Shown: positions 36,760 through 45,802 of the stretch, one piece after another
Layout of the letters: every line of letters starts with the position of its first letter
Numbering within the stretch: position 1 is the first letter of the stretch
DNA from: Gammaproteobacteria bacterium
GTDB lineage: Bacteria; Pseudomonadota; Gammaproteobacteria; Steroidobacterales; Steroidobacteraceae
NCBI GenBank assembly: GCA_016874295.1
Contig: VGUH01000009.1
Span: 1 to 64,000, forward strand
Direction of reading: 5' to 3'
DNA length: 64,000 nt
Made by a program: the position numbers and the translations under genes
Notes under the pieces: generated by a model
What the model saw: the letters and a program-made list of their open reading frames with translations, nothing else
Told to the model about the DNA's origin: nothing
Databases searched by the model: none

Positions 36760-37419
36760 ATGGACGCCGACGCGAAGAAGAAGGCCGCAGCCCGCGCAGC
36801 GCTCGACTACGTCGAGGACGGGATGACGGTCGGCGTCGGGACCGGCTCGACGGTCAATCATTTCATCGCCGCGCTCAAGGACCGGCGTCACCGCATCGCG
36901 GGCGCCGTGTCCTCGTCCGAGGCGAGCACCCGCCTGCTGGCCGAGTCAGGCATCGAGGTGAAGTCCCTCAACGACACCGGGGACCTCGCGCTCTACGTCG
37001 ACGGCGCCGACGAGGCGACGCGGCACCTCGCCCTGATCAAGGGTGGCGGCGGCGCGCTGACCCGCGAGAAGATCGTGGCAGCGGCAAGCCGGCGCTTCGT
37101 CTGCATCGTGGACGACACCAAGCTGGTCGACGTGCTGGGGCGCTTCCCGCTGCCCGTCGAGGTCATCCCGATGGCCCGGTCGCTGGTGGCCCGCAAGCTC
37201 GCCGGCATGGGTGGCCAGCCGGTGCTGCGCCAGGGATTCCGGACCGACAACGGCAACGAGATCCTGGACGTGCACAATCTGAAGATCACCGACCCCGTCG
37301 CGCTCGAGGAGAAGATCGGCCTGCTGGTCGGCGTGGTCGAAGTCGGCCTCTTCGCCCGGCGCGGAGCGGACGTGCTGCTGGTCGCGGGCGACGGCGGGGT
37401 CCGGAAACTCACGCGCTGA
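36760..37419 (+). CDS. rpiA: Ribose-5-phosphate isomerase A
   Basis: The 219-aa enzyme interconverts ribose-5-P and ribulose-5-P in the pentose phosphate pathway. Visible motifs are [38 protein letters not shown] (Asp residues of the active site), IVDDTKLV and [19 protein letters not shown] lies 7 nt upstream of the ATG. An unusual feature is the strong terminator immediately before the ribosome site. A bidirectional terminator follows. Confidence 0.95.
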   Translation: MDADAKKKAAARAALDYVEDGMTVGVGTGSTVNHFIAALKDRRHRIAGAVSSSEASTRLLAESGIEVKSLNDTGDLALYVDGADEATRHLALIKGGGGALTREKIVAAASRRFVCIVDDTKLVDVLGRFPLPVEVIPMARSLVARKLAGMGGQPVLRQGFRTDNGNEILDVHNLKITDPVALEEKIGLLVGVVEVGLFARRGADVLLVAGDGGVRKLTR

Positions 37420-37427
37420 AAACAAGT

Positions 37428-37456
37428 GAGCCGGCACCGGGCCGGCTCTCTCGTCT
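37428..37456. terminator. Bidirectional terminator between rpiA and tRNA-Gln
   Basis: The stem GAGCCGGC / GCCGGCTC has loop ACCGG. On the plus strand TCTCGTCT follows, and on the minus strand ACTTGTTTT follows. It can therefore end both the rpiA message and the converging tRNA transcript. Confidence 0.7.
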
Positions 37457-37459
37457 GAC

Positions 37460-37533
37460 TGGCTGGGGGACTAGGATTCGAACCTAGGTTGACGGAGTCA
37501 GAGTCCGTAGTCCTACCGCTAGACGATCCCCCA
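37460..37533 (-). tRNA. tRNA-Gln (anticodon CTG)
   Basis: The complement forms a full cloverleaf: acceptor TGGGGGA/TCCCCCA, anticodon stem ACGGA/TCCGT around loop CTCTGAC (anticodon CTG, reading CAG), T arm with GGTTCGAATCC, discriminator G and an encoded CCA. It lies 42 nt downstream of rpsI on the same strand, so it may be cotranscribed with the ribosomal protein operon. Confidence 0.95.
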
Positions 37534-37575
37534 AATCGGTTGTCCGCTGGGCGGCGCCGGTAGCGGGAATCCAAC

Positions 37576-37968
37576 TCAGCGCTTGCTGAACTGCGTCCCG
37601 CGGCGCGCCTTGCGCCGGCCGACTTTCTTGCGCTCGACTTCGCGCGCATCGCGCGTCACGAAGCCGGCGGCACGCAGCGGCTTGCGCAGCTCCGAATCGT
37701 AGTCGATCAGCGCGCGCGTGATCCCGTGGCGGATGGCGCCGGCCTGGCCGGTGATACCGCCGCCCTCGACCCGCACGCTGATGTCGAGGCGGTCCGACAT
37801 CTGCACCAGCTCGAGCGGCTGCCGGACGATCATGACGCCCGTCTTGCGTCCGAAGAATTCGTCGAGTGGCCGGCCATTGACCGTAATCGTGCCCTTGCCG
37901 GGCTTCAGGACGACGCGGGCCGAGGAAGACTTGCGTCGTCCGGTCGCGATGCTTGCGCTCGTTGCCAT
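37576..37968 (-). CDS. rpsI: 30S ribosomal protein S9
   Basis: The 130-aa protein has [20 protein letters not shown] at the N-terminus, [20 protein letters not shown] in the middle, and the conserved basic tail [16 protein letters not shown], whose last residues reach the P-site tRNA. It lies 9 nt after rplM in the standard rplM-rpsI operon. Confidence 0.98.
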   Translation of the reverse strand: MATSASIATGRRKSSSARVVLKPGKGTITVNGRPLDEFFGRKTGVMIVRQPLELVQMSDRLDISVRVEGGGITGQAGAIRHGITRALIDYDSELRKPLRAAGFVTRDAREVERKKVGRRKARRGTQFSKR

Positions 37969-37977
37969 GTCGGGTCC

Positions 37978-38406
37978 TCAGATCTCGAGCTGCTTGGGCT
38001 GCTGCGCCGCGTGCGGGTGGGCGCCGCCGGCGAACACGTGCAGCTTCCTGAACATCTGGCGGCCGAGGATCGTCTTCGGCAGCATGCCTTTCACCGCGTA
38101 TTCGATCGCGCGCTCCGGGTGTTCCGCGAGCAGCTTGCCGAGCGCCACCGTCTTCAGGTTGCCCAGGTAGCCGGTGTGCTGCCGGTAGAGCTTGTCGCGG
38201 GTCTTGTTGCCGGTGACCGCGACCCTCTCGGCGTTGATCACGATGATGTGATCGCCGCAGTCGACGTGCGGGGTGAACTCCGGCTTGTGCTTGCCGCGCA
38301 GCCGCATGGCAATCTGGGTCGCGAGGCGCCCCAGCGTCTTGCCGGACGCATCCACCAGGTACCAGTCGCGTCGCACGCGCTCTGGCTTCGCGAAAGCCGT
38401 CTTCAT
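37978..38406 (-). CDS. rplM: 50S ribosomal protein L13
   Basis: The 142-aa early-assembly protein of the large subunit has [51 protein letters not shown] and [20 protein letters not shown], all standard. The ATG at 38406 gives the usual length; longer forms upstream have no homology. It is the first gene of the rplM-rpsI operon. Confidence 0.98.
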   Translation of the reverse strand: MKTAFAKPERVRRDWYLVDASGKTLGRLATQIAMRLRGKHKPEFTPHVDCGDHIIVINAERVAVTGNKTRDKLYRQHTGYLGNLKTVALGKLLAEHPERAIEYAVKGMLPKTILGRQMFRKLHVFAGGAHPHAAQQPKQLEI

Positions 38407-38500
38407 CTTGGGCCCCTGGAAAGGGTCGGGTTCGAGAAAGGCCGGCAAGTTTACACAGATGGCCGGGGCTTGCAAAGCCGCCGCGCGCCGCTCGCAAGTC

Positions 38501-38514
38501 CTTGTCGCGACAAG
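38501..38514. promoter_or_regulatory. Perfect palindrome CTTGTCGCGACAAG upstream of coq7
   Basis: A 14-bp perfect inverted repeat lies in the divergent rplM/coq7 region. A candidate operator; the regulator is unknown. Confidence 0.3.
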
Positions 38515-38542
38515 GGAAGCTGGAAGGGGCTCGCTATACAAT

Positions 38543-39190
38543 ATGCGTTGCATGGACCCGCGCGTGCTCTCCCCCCTCGACCGGCTGCTGGAACTCGCGG
38601 ACGCGGGCCTGCGCGCCAGCTTCGGGCGCTCCCCCGGCAGCCGACCGACTCCGGGGAATCCGACCGTCACGCCGGCCGATCCGGGACTGCGCCGCCATGT
38701 CGCCGGCCTCATGCGGGTGAACCATGCCGGGGAAATCGCGGCCCAGGGGCTCTATCACGGGCAGGCGCTGGCGGCCCGCGCGGTGGATACGCGCGCGGCC
38801 CTGCGCCAGGCCGCCGCCGAGGAAGGCGACCATCTCGCCTGGTGCCGGGAACGACTGGATGAGCTCGGATCGCGGCCCAGCCTGCTGGATCCGCTGTGGT
38901 ACGCGGGATCGGTCGCGATCGGCGCGCTGGCCGGCCTCGCCGGCGACCGCGTGAGTCTCGGATTCATGGCGGAAACGGAGCGGCAGGTCGAAGGGCACCT
39001 GGCGGATCACCTCGAGCGCCTGCCCGCGGACGACTCGCGCAGCCGCGCGATCGTTCAGCAGATGCAGGCCGACGAGGTGGGCCACGGACGCGCGGCCGTT
39101 GCAGCCGGCGCCGAGCCGCTGCCGGAACCAGTGCCGAAACTCATGCGCCTGACCGCAGGTATCATGACCGGCACCGCGTACTGGATCTGA
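38543..39190 (+). CDS. coq7: 2-polyprenyl-3-methyl-6-methoxy-1,4-benzoquinone monooxygenase
   Basis: The 215-aa di-iron hydroxylase (Coq7/UbiF-type) carries out C6 hydroxylation in ubiquinone synthesis. The ferritin-like iron ligands are visible in [44 protein letters not shown] and QADEVGHGR. It replaces flavin-dependent UbiF in many Proteobacteria. The start could be 38543 or 38552; TATACA (38535-38540) lies so close that the leader must be very short, or transcription starts further upstream. Confidence 0.93.
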   Translation: MRCMDPRVLSPLDRLLELADAGLRASFGRSPGSRPTPGNPTVTPADPGLRRHVAGLMRVNHAGEIAAQGLYHGQALAARAVDTRAALRQAAAEEGDHLAWCRERLDELGSRPSLLDPLWYAGSVAIGALAGLAGDRVSLGFMAETERQVEGHLADHLERLPADDSRSRAIVQQMQADEVGHGRAAVAAGAEPLPEPVPKLMRLTAGIMTGTAYWI

Positions 39191-39262
39191 CCGATGTCCC
39201 ATTATGTCTTGCGATGCGCGCTTGGCTGTAATACAACGACGGGCGGTTAGCAGGGGTTCTCC

Positions 39263-39933
39263 ATGGAAGAAGCCGTCAAGCAGCTGACCGACATTCCGGC
39301 CATCAACCGATTCCTGAGCTATTGCCGCGTGCGCACCGTGCCGTCCAAGACGGCGCTGATCCACGCCGGCGACCTGCCGGACGTTCTTTACTACATCATC
39401 CGCGGCTCGGCGGAAGGGATGATCGAGGACGAGGACGGCAACGAGATGGTCCTCGCCTACCTGAACAAGGGGCAGTTCTTCGGCGAGATGGGCCTGTTCT
39501 CGGACAGCCAGCAGCGCAGCGCCTGAGTGCGCACGCGCACGCAGTGCGAGCTCGCCGAGATGACCTATCCGCGCTTCCGCCAGGTGGCCTCGGAGAGTCC
39601 GGGTCTCGTGTTCGAGCTCGCGACCCAGCTCGCGACGCGCCTCGATCGCACCAACCGCAAGCTCGGCGACCTCGCCTTCGTGGACGTCACCGGCCGCATC
39701 GCGCACGCGATCATGGACCTGTGCGGCGAGCCGGATGCGATGACGCATCCCCAGGGCATGCAGATCAAGGTCAGCCGCCAGGAGCTCTCGCGCCTGGTCG
39801 GCTGCTCGCGCGAGATGGCCGGCCGCGTGCTGAAGGTGCTCGAGGAGCAGGGCCTGCTGACGGCGCGCGGCCGAAGGTCAAGGCCCGCGCGTTGCCCGAA
39901 GCGACGAAGACCGCCGCCGCCGCGGCGAAGTAA
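39263..39933 (+). pseudogene. Crp/Vfr-family cyclic-nucleotide regulator, broken by an opal codon and a 3' frameshift
   Basis: Residues 1-87 match the cNMP-binding domain (VLYYIIRGSAEGMIEDEDG, LNKGQFFGEMGLF, QQRSA). A TGA (39524-39526) then stands exactly where CRP proteins have Trp (ERSAWVRAK), and reading continues in frame with VRTRTQCELAEMTYPRFRQ. The dimerisation helix and HTH follow (KVSRQELSRLVGCSREMAGR, LKVLEEQGLLTARG). Near 39871 the open frame turns into an Arg/Pro-rich tail overlapping rpe, while the adjacent frame ends at 39933 right at the rpe stop. One missing base is therefore likely. TGA is followed directly by GTG, so the DNA-binding half could be restarted. Nonfunctional gene, split regulator or sequencing error all remain possible. 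Confidence 0.8.
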
Positions 39934-40596
39934 TCAGGCCATCGCCGCGCGCATGGCGCGGATGGTCGCCGCGTAGTCCTTCGTCCCGAAGATCGCGCTG
40001 CCGGCCACGAACGTGTCGGCGCCAGCCCGCGCGATCTTCGCGATGTTGTCGAGCTTGACCCCGCCGTCGATCTCGAGGCGTACCTCGCGTCCGCTCGCGG
40101 CGATGAGTCGCCGCGCCCCGGCGAGCTTTTCGAGTACCGGCTCGATGAACTGCTGCCCCGCGAAGCCGGGGTTGACCGACATGAGCAGCACCAGGTCGAT
40201 GGACCCGAGCGTGTGGTCGAGCCAGGCGAGCGGCGTTGCCGGGTTCAGCACGATGCCGGGCCGGCAGCCGGAGTCGCGGATCAGCTGGATGGTGCGGTCC
40301 ACGTGGCGGCTCGCCTCGGGGTGGAAGCTGATCCAGGTCGCCCCCGCCTCCGCGAAATCCGGCACCAGCCGGTCCACGGGCTCGACCATCAGGTGCACGT
40401 CGATCGGCGCCGTGATGCCGTGCTTGCGCAGCGCCTTGCAGACCAGCGGCCCGATCGTGAGGTTCGGGACGTAGTGGTTGTCCATCACGTCGAAGTGGAT
40501 CCAGTCGGCACCGGCCGCGAGCACGGCCTCGCACTCGGCGCCGAGGCGCGCGAAATCCGCGGACAGGATCGACGGCGCGATGACGGCTGACGGCAT
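39934..40596 (-). CDS. rpe: Ribulose-phosphate 3-epimerase
   Basis: The 220-aa TIM-barrel enzyme converts ribulose-5-P to xylulose-5-P. Motifs: [33 protein letters not shown] (metal-binding His/Asp), [22 protein letters not shown] and [10 protein letters not shown]. It abuts the end of the crp remnant convergently. With rpiA it covers both pentose-5-P isomerisation steps in this window. Confidence 0.96.
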   Translation of the reverse strand: MPSAVIAPSILSADFARLGAECEAVLAAGADWIHFDVMDNHYVPNLTIGPLVCKALRKHGITAPIDVHLMVEPVDRLVPDFAEAGATWISFHPEASRHVDRTIQLIRDSGCRPGIVLNPATPLAWLDHTLGSIDLVLLMSVNPGFAGQQFIEPVLEKLAGARRLIAASGREVRLEIDGGVKLDNIAKIARAGADTFVAGSAIFGTKDYAATIRAMRAAMA

Positions 40597-40617
40597 GGAA
40601 CTCCTCCGGGCGCTACT

Positions 40618-41430
40618 CTAGCGCATGCCGCGCGCCTCGCGGACGCGCTCCCAGGCCGCCTGGATGGCCTGTGTCTTCTGCTTCGCGACTTCGAGCATTG
40701 ATTCCGGCAGGCCGCGTGCGACCAGCTTGTCCGGGTGGTTCTCGCTCATGAGCTTGCGATAGGCGCGCTTCACTTCGGCGTCGGTCGCCTGCGGACGCAC
40801 GCCGAGCACCTCGTAGGCCTCGTCCAGCGAACCGCAGCCCCCGGGCGCCGCGCGCGGCCCGCCCGCGCTTGCGCCACCGTACCCGCCGACCTGCGCCTGG
40901 AAGCGCAGGAAGGCCTCGAGGTGGGCGAACTCCAGCGCGCCGACGCCGAGTGCCGACGCGATGCGCGCCAGCGTCTCGCGCGAGGCACCCTGCAGCCCGT
41001 CCGCCATCAACGCCGCGCGCATCTGGATCTCGAGGAACATGCGCAGCACCTCGGGGCGCCCGCGGCAGGCGGCGGCGAGCTCGCCGAGCACGCCCTCGGC
41101 GTTGAAGTCCGGCTGCTTGCCCTGCGTGTACAGCTCGATCGCCGCGCGGGTGTCGGCCTCGCCGAGGTTGAACTGGCCGAAGATGCGCCGCGCGGCGGCG
41201 ATGTCCTGCTCGGAGACGCGGCCGTCGGACTTCGCGACGTGGCCCATGACCGAGAACGTCGCGCGGAAGAAGGCGGCGCGGACGGCGGTTGCCTCGACGC
41301 GCGCCGCGCCGCCGCGCGCCGCGTACTGGTCCCACAGGTGCCCCAGGATCAGGCCGATCAGGATGCCCGTCGGCCGGCGCGTGAGGAGGTAGCCGAGCAC
41401 CGCGCCGATGATCTTGCCGGTCCAGTTCAT
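40618..41430 (-). CDS. djlA: Membrane co-chaperone DjlA
   Basis: The 270-aa protein has an N-terminal membrane segment (IIGAVLGYLLTRRPTGILIG), a TerB-like domain (VMGHVAKSDGRVSEQDIAAA) and a C-terminal J domain with the HPD motif in RKLMSENHPDKLVARGLPE. DjlA stimulates DnaK ATPase at the inner membrane. The domain order and length fit the family; a short Gly/Ala spacer separates TerB and J. It is divergent from purC. Confidence 0.93.
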   Translation of the reverse strand: MNWTGKIIGAVLGYLLTRRPTGILIGLILGHLWDQYAARGGAARVEATAVRAAFFRATFSVMGHVAKSDGRVSEQDIAAARRIFGQFNLGEADTRAAIELYTQGKQPDFNAEGVLGELAAACRGRPEVLRMFLEIQMRAALMADGLQGASRETLARIASALGVGALEFAHLEAFLRFQAQVGGYGGASAGGPRAAPGGCGSLDEAYEVLGVRPQATDAEVKRAYRKLMSENHPDKLVARGLPESMLEVAKQKTQAIQAAWERVREARGMR

Positions 41431-41489
41431 GCGCCGGATCGTCCTGTCCTTGACCGCCCGAAGCGCGCCATGTTAGCAAGGGCGCCCGC

Positions 41490-42395
41490 ATGAATTCCGA
41501 AGCGCTGTTCGAATCCCGGGTCCGCTCGCTGCCGCTCCTGCACCGCGGCAAGGTGCGCGACAACTACGCGATCGGCGACGACCGGATGCTGATCGTCGCG
41601 AGCGACCGCCTGTCCGCCTTCGATGTCGTGCTGCCGGACCCGATTCCGGGCAAGGGCCGCGTGCTCACGGCGATCTCGAACTTCTGGTTTGCGAAGACAA
41701 GGCACATCGTCGCGAATCACCTGACCGGCGAGCCGCTGGCTCGCTGGCTGCCGGACGCCGCCGAGCGCGCGCCGCTCGAGGAGCGCTCCGTGGTCGTGCA
41801 GCGGCTCCGGCCCCTGCCGGTCGAGGCCGTAGTGCGCGGCTACCTGATCGGCTCGGGTTGGAAGGACTACCAGATGAGCGGCAAGGTCTGCGGCATCGCC
41901 CTCCCCGCCGGGCTGCGGCAGGCCGCCAGGCTGCCGGCGCCGCTGTTCACGCCGGCGACCAAGGCGGCGGCCGGGCAGCACGACGAGAATGTTTCCTTCG
42001 CGGCAATCGCGGACGCGATCGGCGCCACCGTCGCCGCGCGCGTGCGCGACCTCTCGCTTGCGATCTACGATTTCGCCGCGGAGTACGCGCGCGGCCGCGG
42101 GATCCTGATTGCCGACACCAAGTTCGAGTTCGGGCTCGATCCGCGCGGCGAGGTGATCCTCATGGACGAGGCGCTGACGCCGGACTCGTCGCGCTTCTGG
42201 CCGGCCGATGGTTACCGGGAGGGCACGAGCCCGCCGTCCTTCGACAAGCAGTACGTCCGCGACTACCTGGAGACGCTCGACTGGGACAAGCGCCCGCCCG
42301 GGCCGCATCTGCCCGCCGAGGTGATTGCCGGCACGGCGCAACGCTACCGCGAGGCGGAACGGCGGCTCACCGCAAATGGAAGGGGACGGCAGTGA
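41490..42395 (+). CDS. purC: Phosphoribosylaminoimidazole-succinocarboxamide synthase
   Basis: The 301-aa SAICAR synthetase joins CAIR and aspartate with ATP in purine synthesis. Motifs: [75 protein letters not shown] and [13 protein letters not shown]. It is of the longer type found in Pseudomonas relatives and yeast. purE-purK lie ~5 kb downstream. Confidence 0.96.
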   Translation: MNSEALFESRVRSLPLLHRGKVRDNYAIGDDRMLIVASDRLSAFDVVLPDPIPGKGRVLTAISNFWFAKTRHIVANHLTGEPLARWLPDAAERAPLEERSVVVQRLRPLPVEAVVRGYLIGSGWKDYQMSGKVCGIALPAGLRQAARLPAPLFTPATKAAAGQHDENVSFAAIADAIGATVAARVRDLSLAIYDFAAEYARGRGILIADTKFEFGLDPRGEVILMDEALTPDSSRFWPADGYREGTSPPSFDKQYVRDYLETLDWDKRPPGPHLPAEVIAGTAQRYREAERRLTANGRGRQ

Positions 42396-42444
42396 AGGGG
42401 CGCGTCCCCTTCATTGCCCGTCGGCCTTGTGCCACGCTCGCGCG

Positions 42445-43770
42445 ATGACCCCGTTCGCCAGGCTGCGGGAGCGCGCCGAGCGGCTGCTGTTCGACCGCCA
42501 CGACCTGCCCGTCAAGCCGGCGAACTGGCTGCTCGACCTGCTGCGCTACCCGTTCGCGCTGGTGCGCGACCTGCTGACCGGCGAGCTCAACCTGCGCGCC
42601 ATGAGCCTCGTCTATACGACGCTGCTCTCGCTGGTGCCGCTCGCCGCATTCGCCTTCGCGGTGCTGAAGGGCCTCGACGTGCACCGCGACCTCGAGCCGC
42701 TGATCTACGAATTCCTGAAGCCGATCGGCGAGCGCGCCTTCGAACTGACCGAGCAGTTCATGCACTTCGTGGACAACGTGCGCGGCGACGTGCTCGGCTC
42801 GGTCGGTCTCGCGTTCCTGCTCTACACGGTGATGTCCACGATCCAGAAGCTGGAGGAGGCCTTCAATTTCGCCTGGCACGTCGAGCGCCCGCGTTCGATC
42901 ATGCGCCGTGTCAGCGAGTACCTGAGCCTGATGGTGATCGGGCCGATCTTCCTGGTCGTGGTGATCGGCATGTTCGGGGCGATCGCGGATCACCGCTCGA
43001 TGGCCTGGCTGGCCTCCCACGAGCCGTTCGGCACGATCACGCGCACGCTCGGCCTGCTCGGGCCGTACCTGTTCGTGACCGTCGTGTTCACTTTCCTGTA
43101 TGCCTTCGTGCCGAACACTCGCGTCCGGTTCCGCGCCGCGCTGATCGGCGGCATCGCCGCGGGCCTGCTGTGGGCCGCGGGCGGCGCCCTGTTCGCCAAG
43201 GTGGTCTCCGCCTCGACGCAGATGGTCGCGATCTACGCGGGGTTCGCGATCTTCCTGGCCGCGCTCATCTGGATCTATTTCAGCTGGCTGATCCTGCTGA
43301 TCGGGGCGCAGCTCTCCTTCTACGTGCAGAACCCTCGCTACCTGCGGGTCGGCCAGGGGCAGGTGCGGCTCACCAGCGCGCTGCGCGAGCGGCTCGCCTT
43401 CACGGTCATGCTGCTGATCGCGCGCAAGTTCATTGCCGGCGACCCGCCCTGGCGGCAGCGCGACCTCGCCGAGGACCTGGAGATCCCGGGCAGCGCGCTC
43501 GCGACGGTGATCGGCTCGCTCGAGCGCGCGGGGCTGCTCACGCTGACCGAGGACGAGGAGCTGGTCCCCGCCCGTGACCTGGAGGGCATCGCGCTGACCG
43601 ACATCCTGCACGCGGTGCGCGACGAGCGGCAGTACGAGAGCTGGCTGCTGTGGCGCGCACGCACCGAGCCGGTCGCGGATGAAGTCACGAACTCCGTCGA
43701 AGCCGGCATGCGCGAGCGGATCGCCGGCATGACGCTGCGCGAGCTGGCCTCGCAACCCGCATCGCCCTAG
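42445..43770 (+). CDS. YihY/BrkB-family inner membrane protein with C-terminal winged-helix-like domain
   Basis: The 441-aa protein has the YihY (former RNase BN) membrane domain, about six helices: RAMSLVYTTLLSLVPLAAFA, GSVGLAFLLYTVMSTIQKLE, FLVVVIGMFGAIA, YLFVTVVFTFLYAFVPNTRV, and IFLAALIWIYFSWLILLIGA. Residues ~330-441 are soluble and resemble a winged-helix (RQRDLAEDLEIPGSALATVI, then ERAGLLTLTEDEEL), as in longer members of the family. Function is not established; it is not an RNase. I start at 42445 because the longer frame overlaps purC. Confidence 0.85.
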   Translation: MTPFARLRERAERLLFDRHDLPVKPANWLLDLLRYPFALVRDLLTGELNLRAMSLVYTTLLSLVPLAAFAFAVLKGLDVHRDLEPLIYEFLKPIGERAFELTEQFMHFVDNVRGDVLGSVGLAFLLYTVMSTIQKLEEAFNFAWHVERPRSIMRRVSEYLSLMVIGPIFLVVVIGMFGAIADHRSMAWLASHEPFGTITRTLGLLGPYLFVTVVFTFLYAFVPNTRVRFRAALIGGIAAGLLWAAGGALFAKVVSASTQMVAIYAGFAIFLAALIWIYFSWLILLIGAQLSFYVQNPRYLRVGQGQVRLTSALRERLAFTVMLLIARKFIAGDPPWRQRDLAEDLEIPGSALATVIGSLERAGLLTLTEDEELVPARDLEGIALTDILHAVRDERQYESWLLWRARTEPVADEVTNSVEAGMRERIAGMTLRELASQPASP

Positions 43771-43831
43771 TACACGTCGCACTGCTCGCGCGCGTGACGT
43801 GCCGCGGCGCATCGCGCGCGCACGAGCCGTT

Positions 43832-43888
43832 GCGGGACCCCCGAGTGAGCGAGTGTCCGTTCTTCCGAGCGAACGAGGGGAGTCCCGC
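43832..43888. terminator. Inverted repeat between convergent yihY-like gene and pmbA
   Basis: GCGGGACCCCC is complementary to GGGGAGTCCCGC across a ~34-nt loop, with one bulged A. There is no T-run, so a role in ending the two convergent transcripts is only possible. Confidence 0.35.
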
Positions 43889-43918
43889 CGGCGAAGTGCG
43901 CGCCGCGATGAACCGCGC

Positions 43919-45256
43919 TCAGTCCCCCGCGATCGTCATCTCGTCGATGAGCAGCGAGCCGCAATGGATCGCGCCCCGCGTGTCCACGTCGTCGCCGAGC
44001 GCGATGATGCCGAGGTACATCTGGCGCAGGTTGCCCGCGACCGTGATCTCGTGCACCGGCCGCGCCAGTTCGCCGCCCTCGACCCAGAAGCCCGCCGCAC
44101 CACGCGAATAATCGCCGGTCACCGGGTTGACGCCGTGCCCCATCATCTCGGTCACGAACAGGCCCGTGCCGAGCTTCCTGAGCAGCGTCTTCGGATCGAG
44201 CATGTGGCCCTGCACCACGAGGTTGTGCACGCCGCCTGCGTTGCCGGTCGTGACGAGCCCGAGCTTGCGCGCCGAGTAGGAGTCGAGCAGGTAGCCGTCC
44301 AGCACGCCGTCGATCACGAGCTCGCGATCGCGGGTCGCGACGCCTTCGCCGTCGAACGGCGCCGAGCCGAGTGCGCCGCGCAGGTGCGGCCGCTCGATCA
44401 GCGAAATCGCCTCGGGAAATACCTGCTGGCCACTTGCGTCGAGCAGGAAGCTGCTGCGCCGGTACTGAGCGCCGCCGCCGATCGCACCGGTGAAGTTCCC
44501 GATCAGGCCGCGCGCGAGCTCCGGGGCGAACAGCACCGGCGCCTTGCGGGTGGACAGCTTGCCGGCGCCGAGCCTGCCCACGGCCTTCTCGGCCGCCTTG
44601 CGGCCGACCAACTCGACGTCCTCGAGCGCGCGCCAGTCGCGCGCGGCGGTGTACCAGTAATCGCGCTGCATGTCGCCCTGGTCCTGGCCGACCACGACGC
44701 AGCTCACACTGTGCGAGGTGGACGGATAGCCGCCGACGAAGCCGTGGCTGTTGCCGAAGACGCGGAGCTTGCGGTGTGTCGCGACCGACGCGCCCTCGGA
44801 GTTCCTGATACGCGCATCGTGCGCAAGGCCGGCAGCTTCGCAGCGCCGCGCAAGTTCGACGGCCTGCGGTGCCTCCAGCTCCCAGGGATGGCTCAGATCG
44901 AGGTCGGGCAGGCGGTCCGCCATCAGCTCTGCCTCGGGGAGCCCCGCGTACTGGTCGTCGGCCGTGAAGCTCGCGATCGAGAGCGCCTTGCGCACCGTCT
45001 CCTCGATCGCCGCCGGAGTCAGGTTGGCGGTGCTCGCGGAGCCCTTGCGATGTCCTGCGTAGACCGTGACGCCCAGGCTGCGGTCGCGCTGGTATTCGAG
45101 GGTCTCCACTTCGCCGAGCCGCACCGTGACGGAGAGGCCGGTCGAAACGCCGACCGCGGCTTCCGCGGCCGTCGCGCCGCCGCCGCGCGCGAGCGCAAGC
45201 GCGCGCTCCACGACCTGCTCGAGTGCCTTCTGGTCGTGTTGGGCGGCCGGAGTCAT
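43919..45256 (-). CDS. pmbA: Metalloprotease PmbA (TldE), TldD partner
   Basis: The 445-aa protein has the N-terminal TldD/PmbA motif SVTVRLGEVETLEYQRDRSL and C-terminal LVVQGHMLDPKTLLRKLGTG, VTEMMGHGVNPVTGDYSRGA and GFWVEGGELARPVHEITVAG. It is the catalytically silent subunit of the TldD/TldE heterodimer, which degrades small unstructured peptides such as the CcdA antitoxin and matures microcin B17. tldD is also in this window (50.5 kb). Divergent from yjgA, as in E. coli. Confidence 0.95.
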   Translation of the reverse strand: MTPAAQHDQKALEQVVERALALARGGGATAAEAAVGVSTGLSVTVRLGEVETLEYQRDRSLGVTVYAGHRKGSASTANLTPAAIEETVRKALSIASFTADDQYAGLPEAELMADRLPDLDLSHPWELEAPQAVELARRCEAAGLAHDARIRNSEGASVATHRKLRVFGNSHGFVGGYPSTSHSVSCVVVGQDQGDMQRDYWYTAARDWRALEDVELVGRKAAEKAVGRLGAGKLSTRKAPVLFAPELARGLIGNFTGAIGGGAQYRRSSFLLDASGQQVFPEAISLIERPHLRGALGSAPFDGEGVATRDRELVIDGVLDGYLLDSYSARKLGLVTTGNAGGVHNLVVQGHMLDPKTLLRKLGTGLFVTEMMGHGVNPVTGDYSRGAAGFWVEGGELARPVHEITVAGNLRQMYLGIIALGDDVDTRGAIHCGSLLIDEMTIAGD

Positions 45257-45290
45257 GGATTCGCTGGATTGTAACGGCTAGCATCGACGC

Positions 45291-45800
45291 ATGCGCCGCC
45301 GCGAGCTGCCCGGCGGCATCGCGCCGCCCACCAAGACCGAGCTCAAGCGCCAGGCCCAGGCCGTGCAGGCGCTGGCCGACCGGCTGATCGCCGCGCCGCC
45401 TGAGCTGGTCGATCGCCTCGGCCTGCCGGACAAATTGACCGATGCGACCGCCCTTGCCCGCCGGATCCCGGGGGGCGGCGCCCTGGTCCGCCAGCGGCAA
45501 TTCGTCGCCAAGCTGATGCGCGGCCTGGACCTCGAACCGATCGAAGCAGCCCTCGACGCCGATGAGGACTCGGCGCGCCTCGAAGCCGCCCGCTTCCGGC
45601 GCGCGGAGCGCTGGCGGGACCGGCTCGTCGCGGGCGGCGAGGCGGAGCTGACGGAATTCCTGGCAGGATGTTCCGTGGACCGCGACGAACTGGCGCGCCT
45701 CGTCGCCGCCGCGCGCGCCGAGCAGCGTGGCGGCAGGGCGTCGGGCGCCGGCCGGCGCCTGTTTCGCTGCGTGCAGGCGGCGTTCGACGCCGGCGGCTGA
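45291..45800 (+). CDS. Ribosome biogenesis protein YjgA/DarP (DUF615)
   Basis: The 169-aa basic protein has the family motifs PPTKTELKRQAQAVQALADR near the start, LADKL-like LGLPDKLTDAT and LVRQRQFVAKLMRGLD. YjgA/DarP associates with late 50S precursors. The divergent pmbA-yjgA pairing is conserved. The stop is 2 nt from the convergent dipeptidase stop. Confidence 0.92.
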   Translation: MRRRELPGGIAPPTKTELKRQAQAVQALADRLIAAPPELVDRLGLPDKLTDATALARRIPGGGALVRQRQFVAKLMRGLDLEPIEAALDADEDSARLEAARFRRAERWRDRLVAGGEAELTEFLAGCSVDRDELARLVAAARAEQRGGRASGAGRRLFRCVQAAFDAGG

Positions 45801-45802
45801 GC

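Noticed and set aside
39527-39976. A complete independent 149-aa gene starting at the GTG
   Set aside because: Its sequence continues the CRP alignment directly after the missing Trp, and the C-terminal part after ~39871 is an Arg/Pro-rich shadow of rpe. Better described as the second half of a broken crp, though restart is possible.
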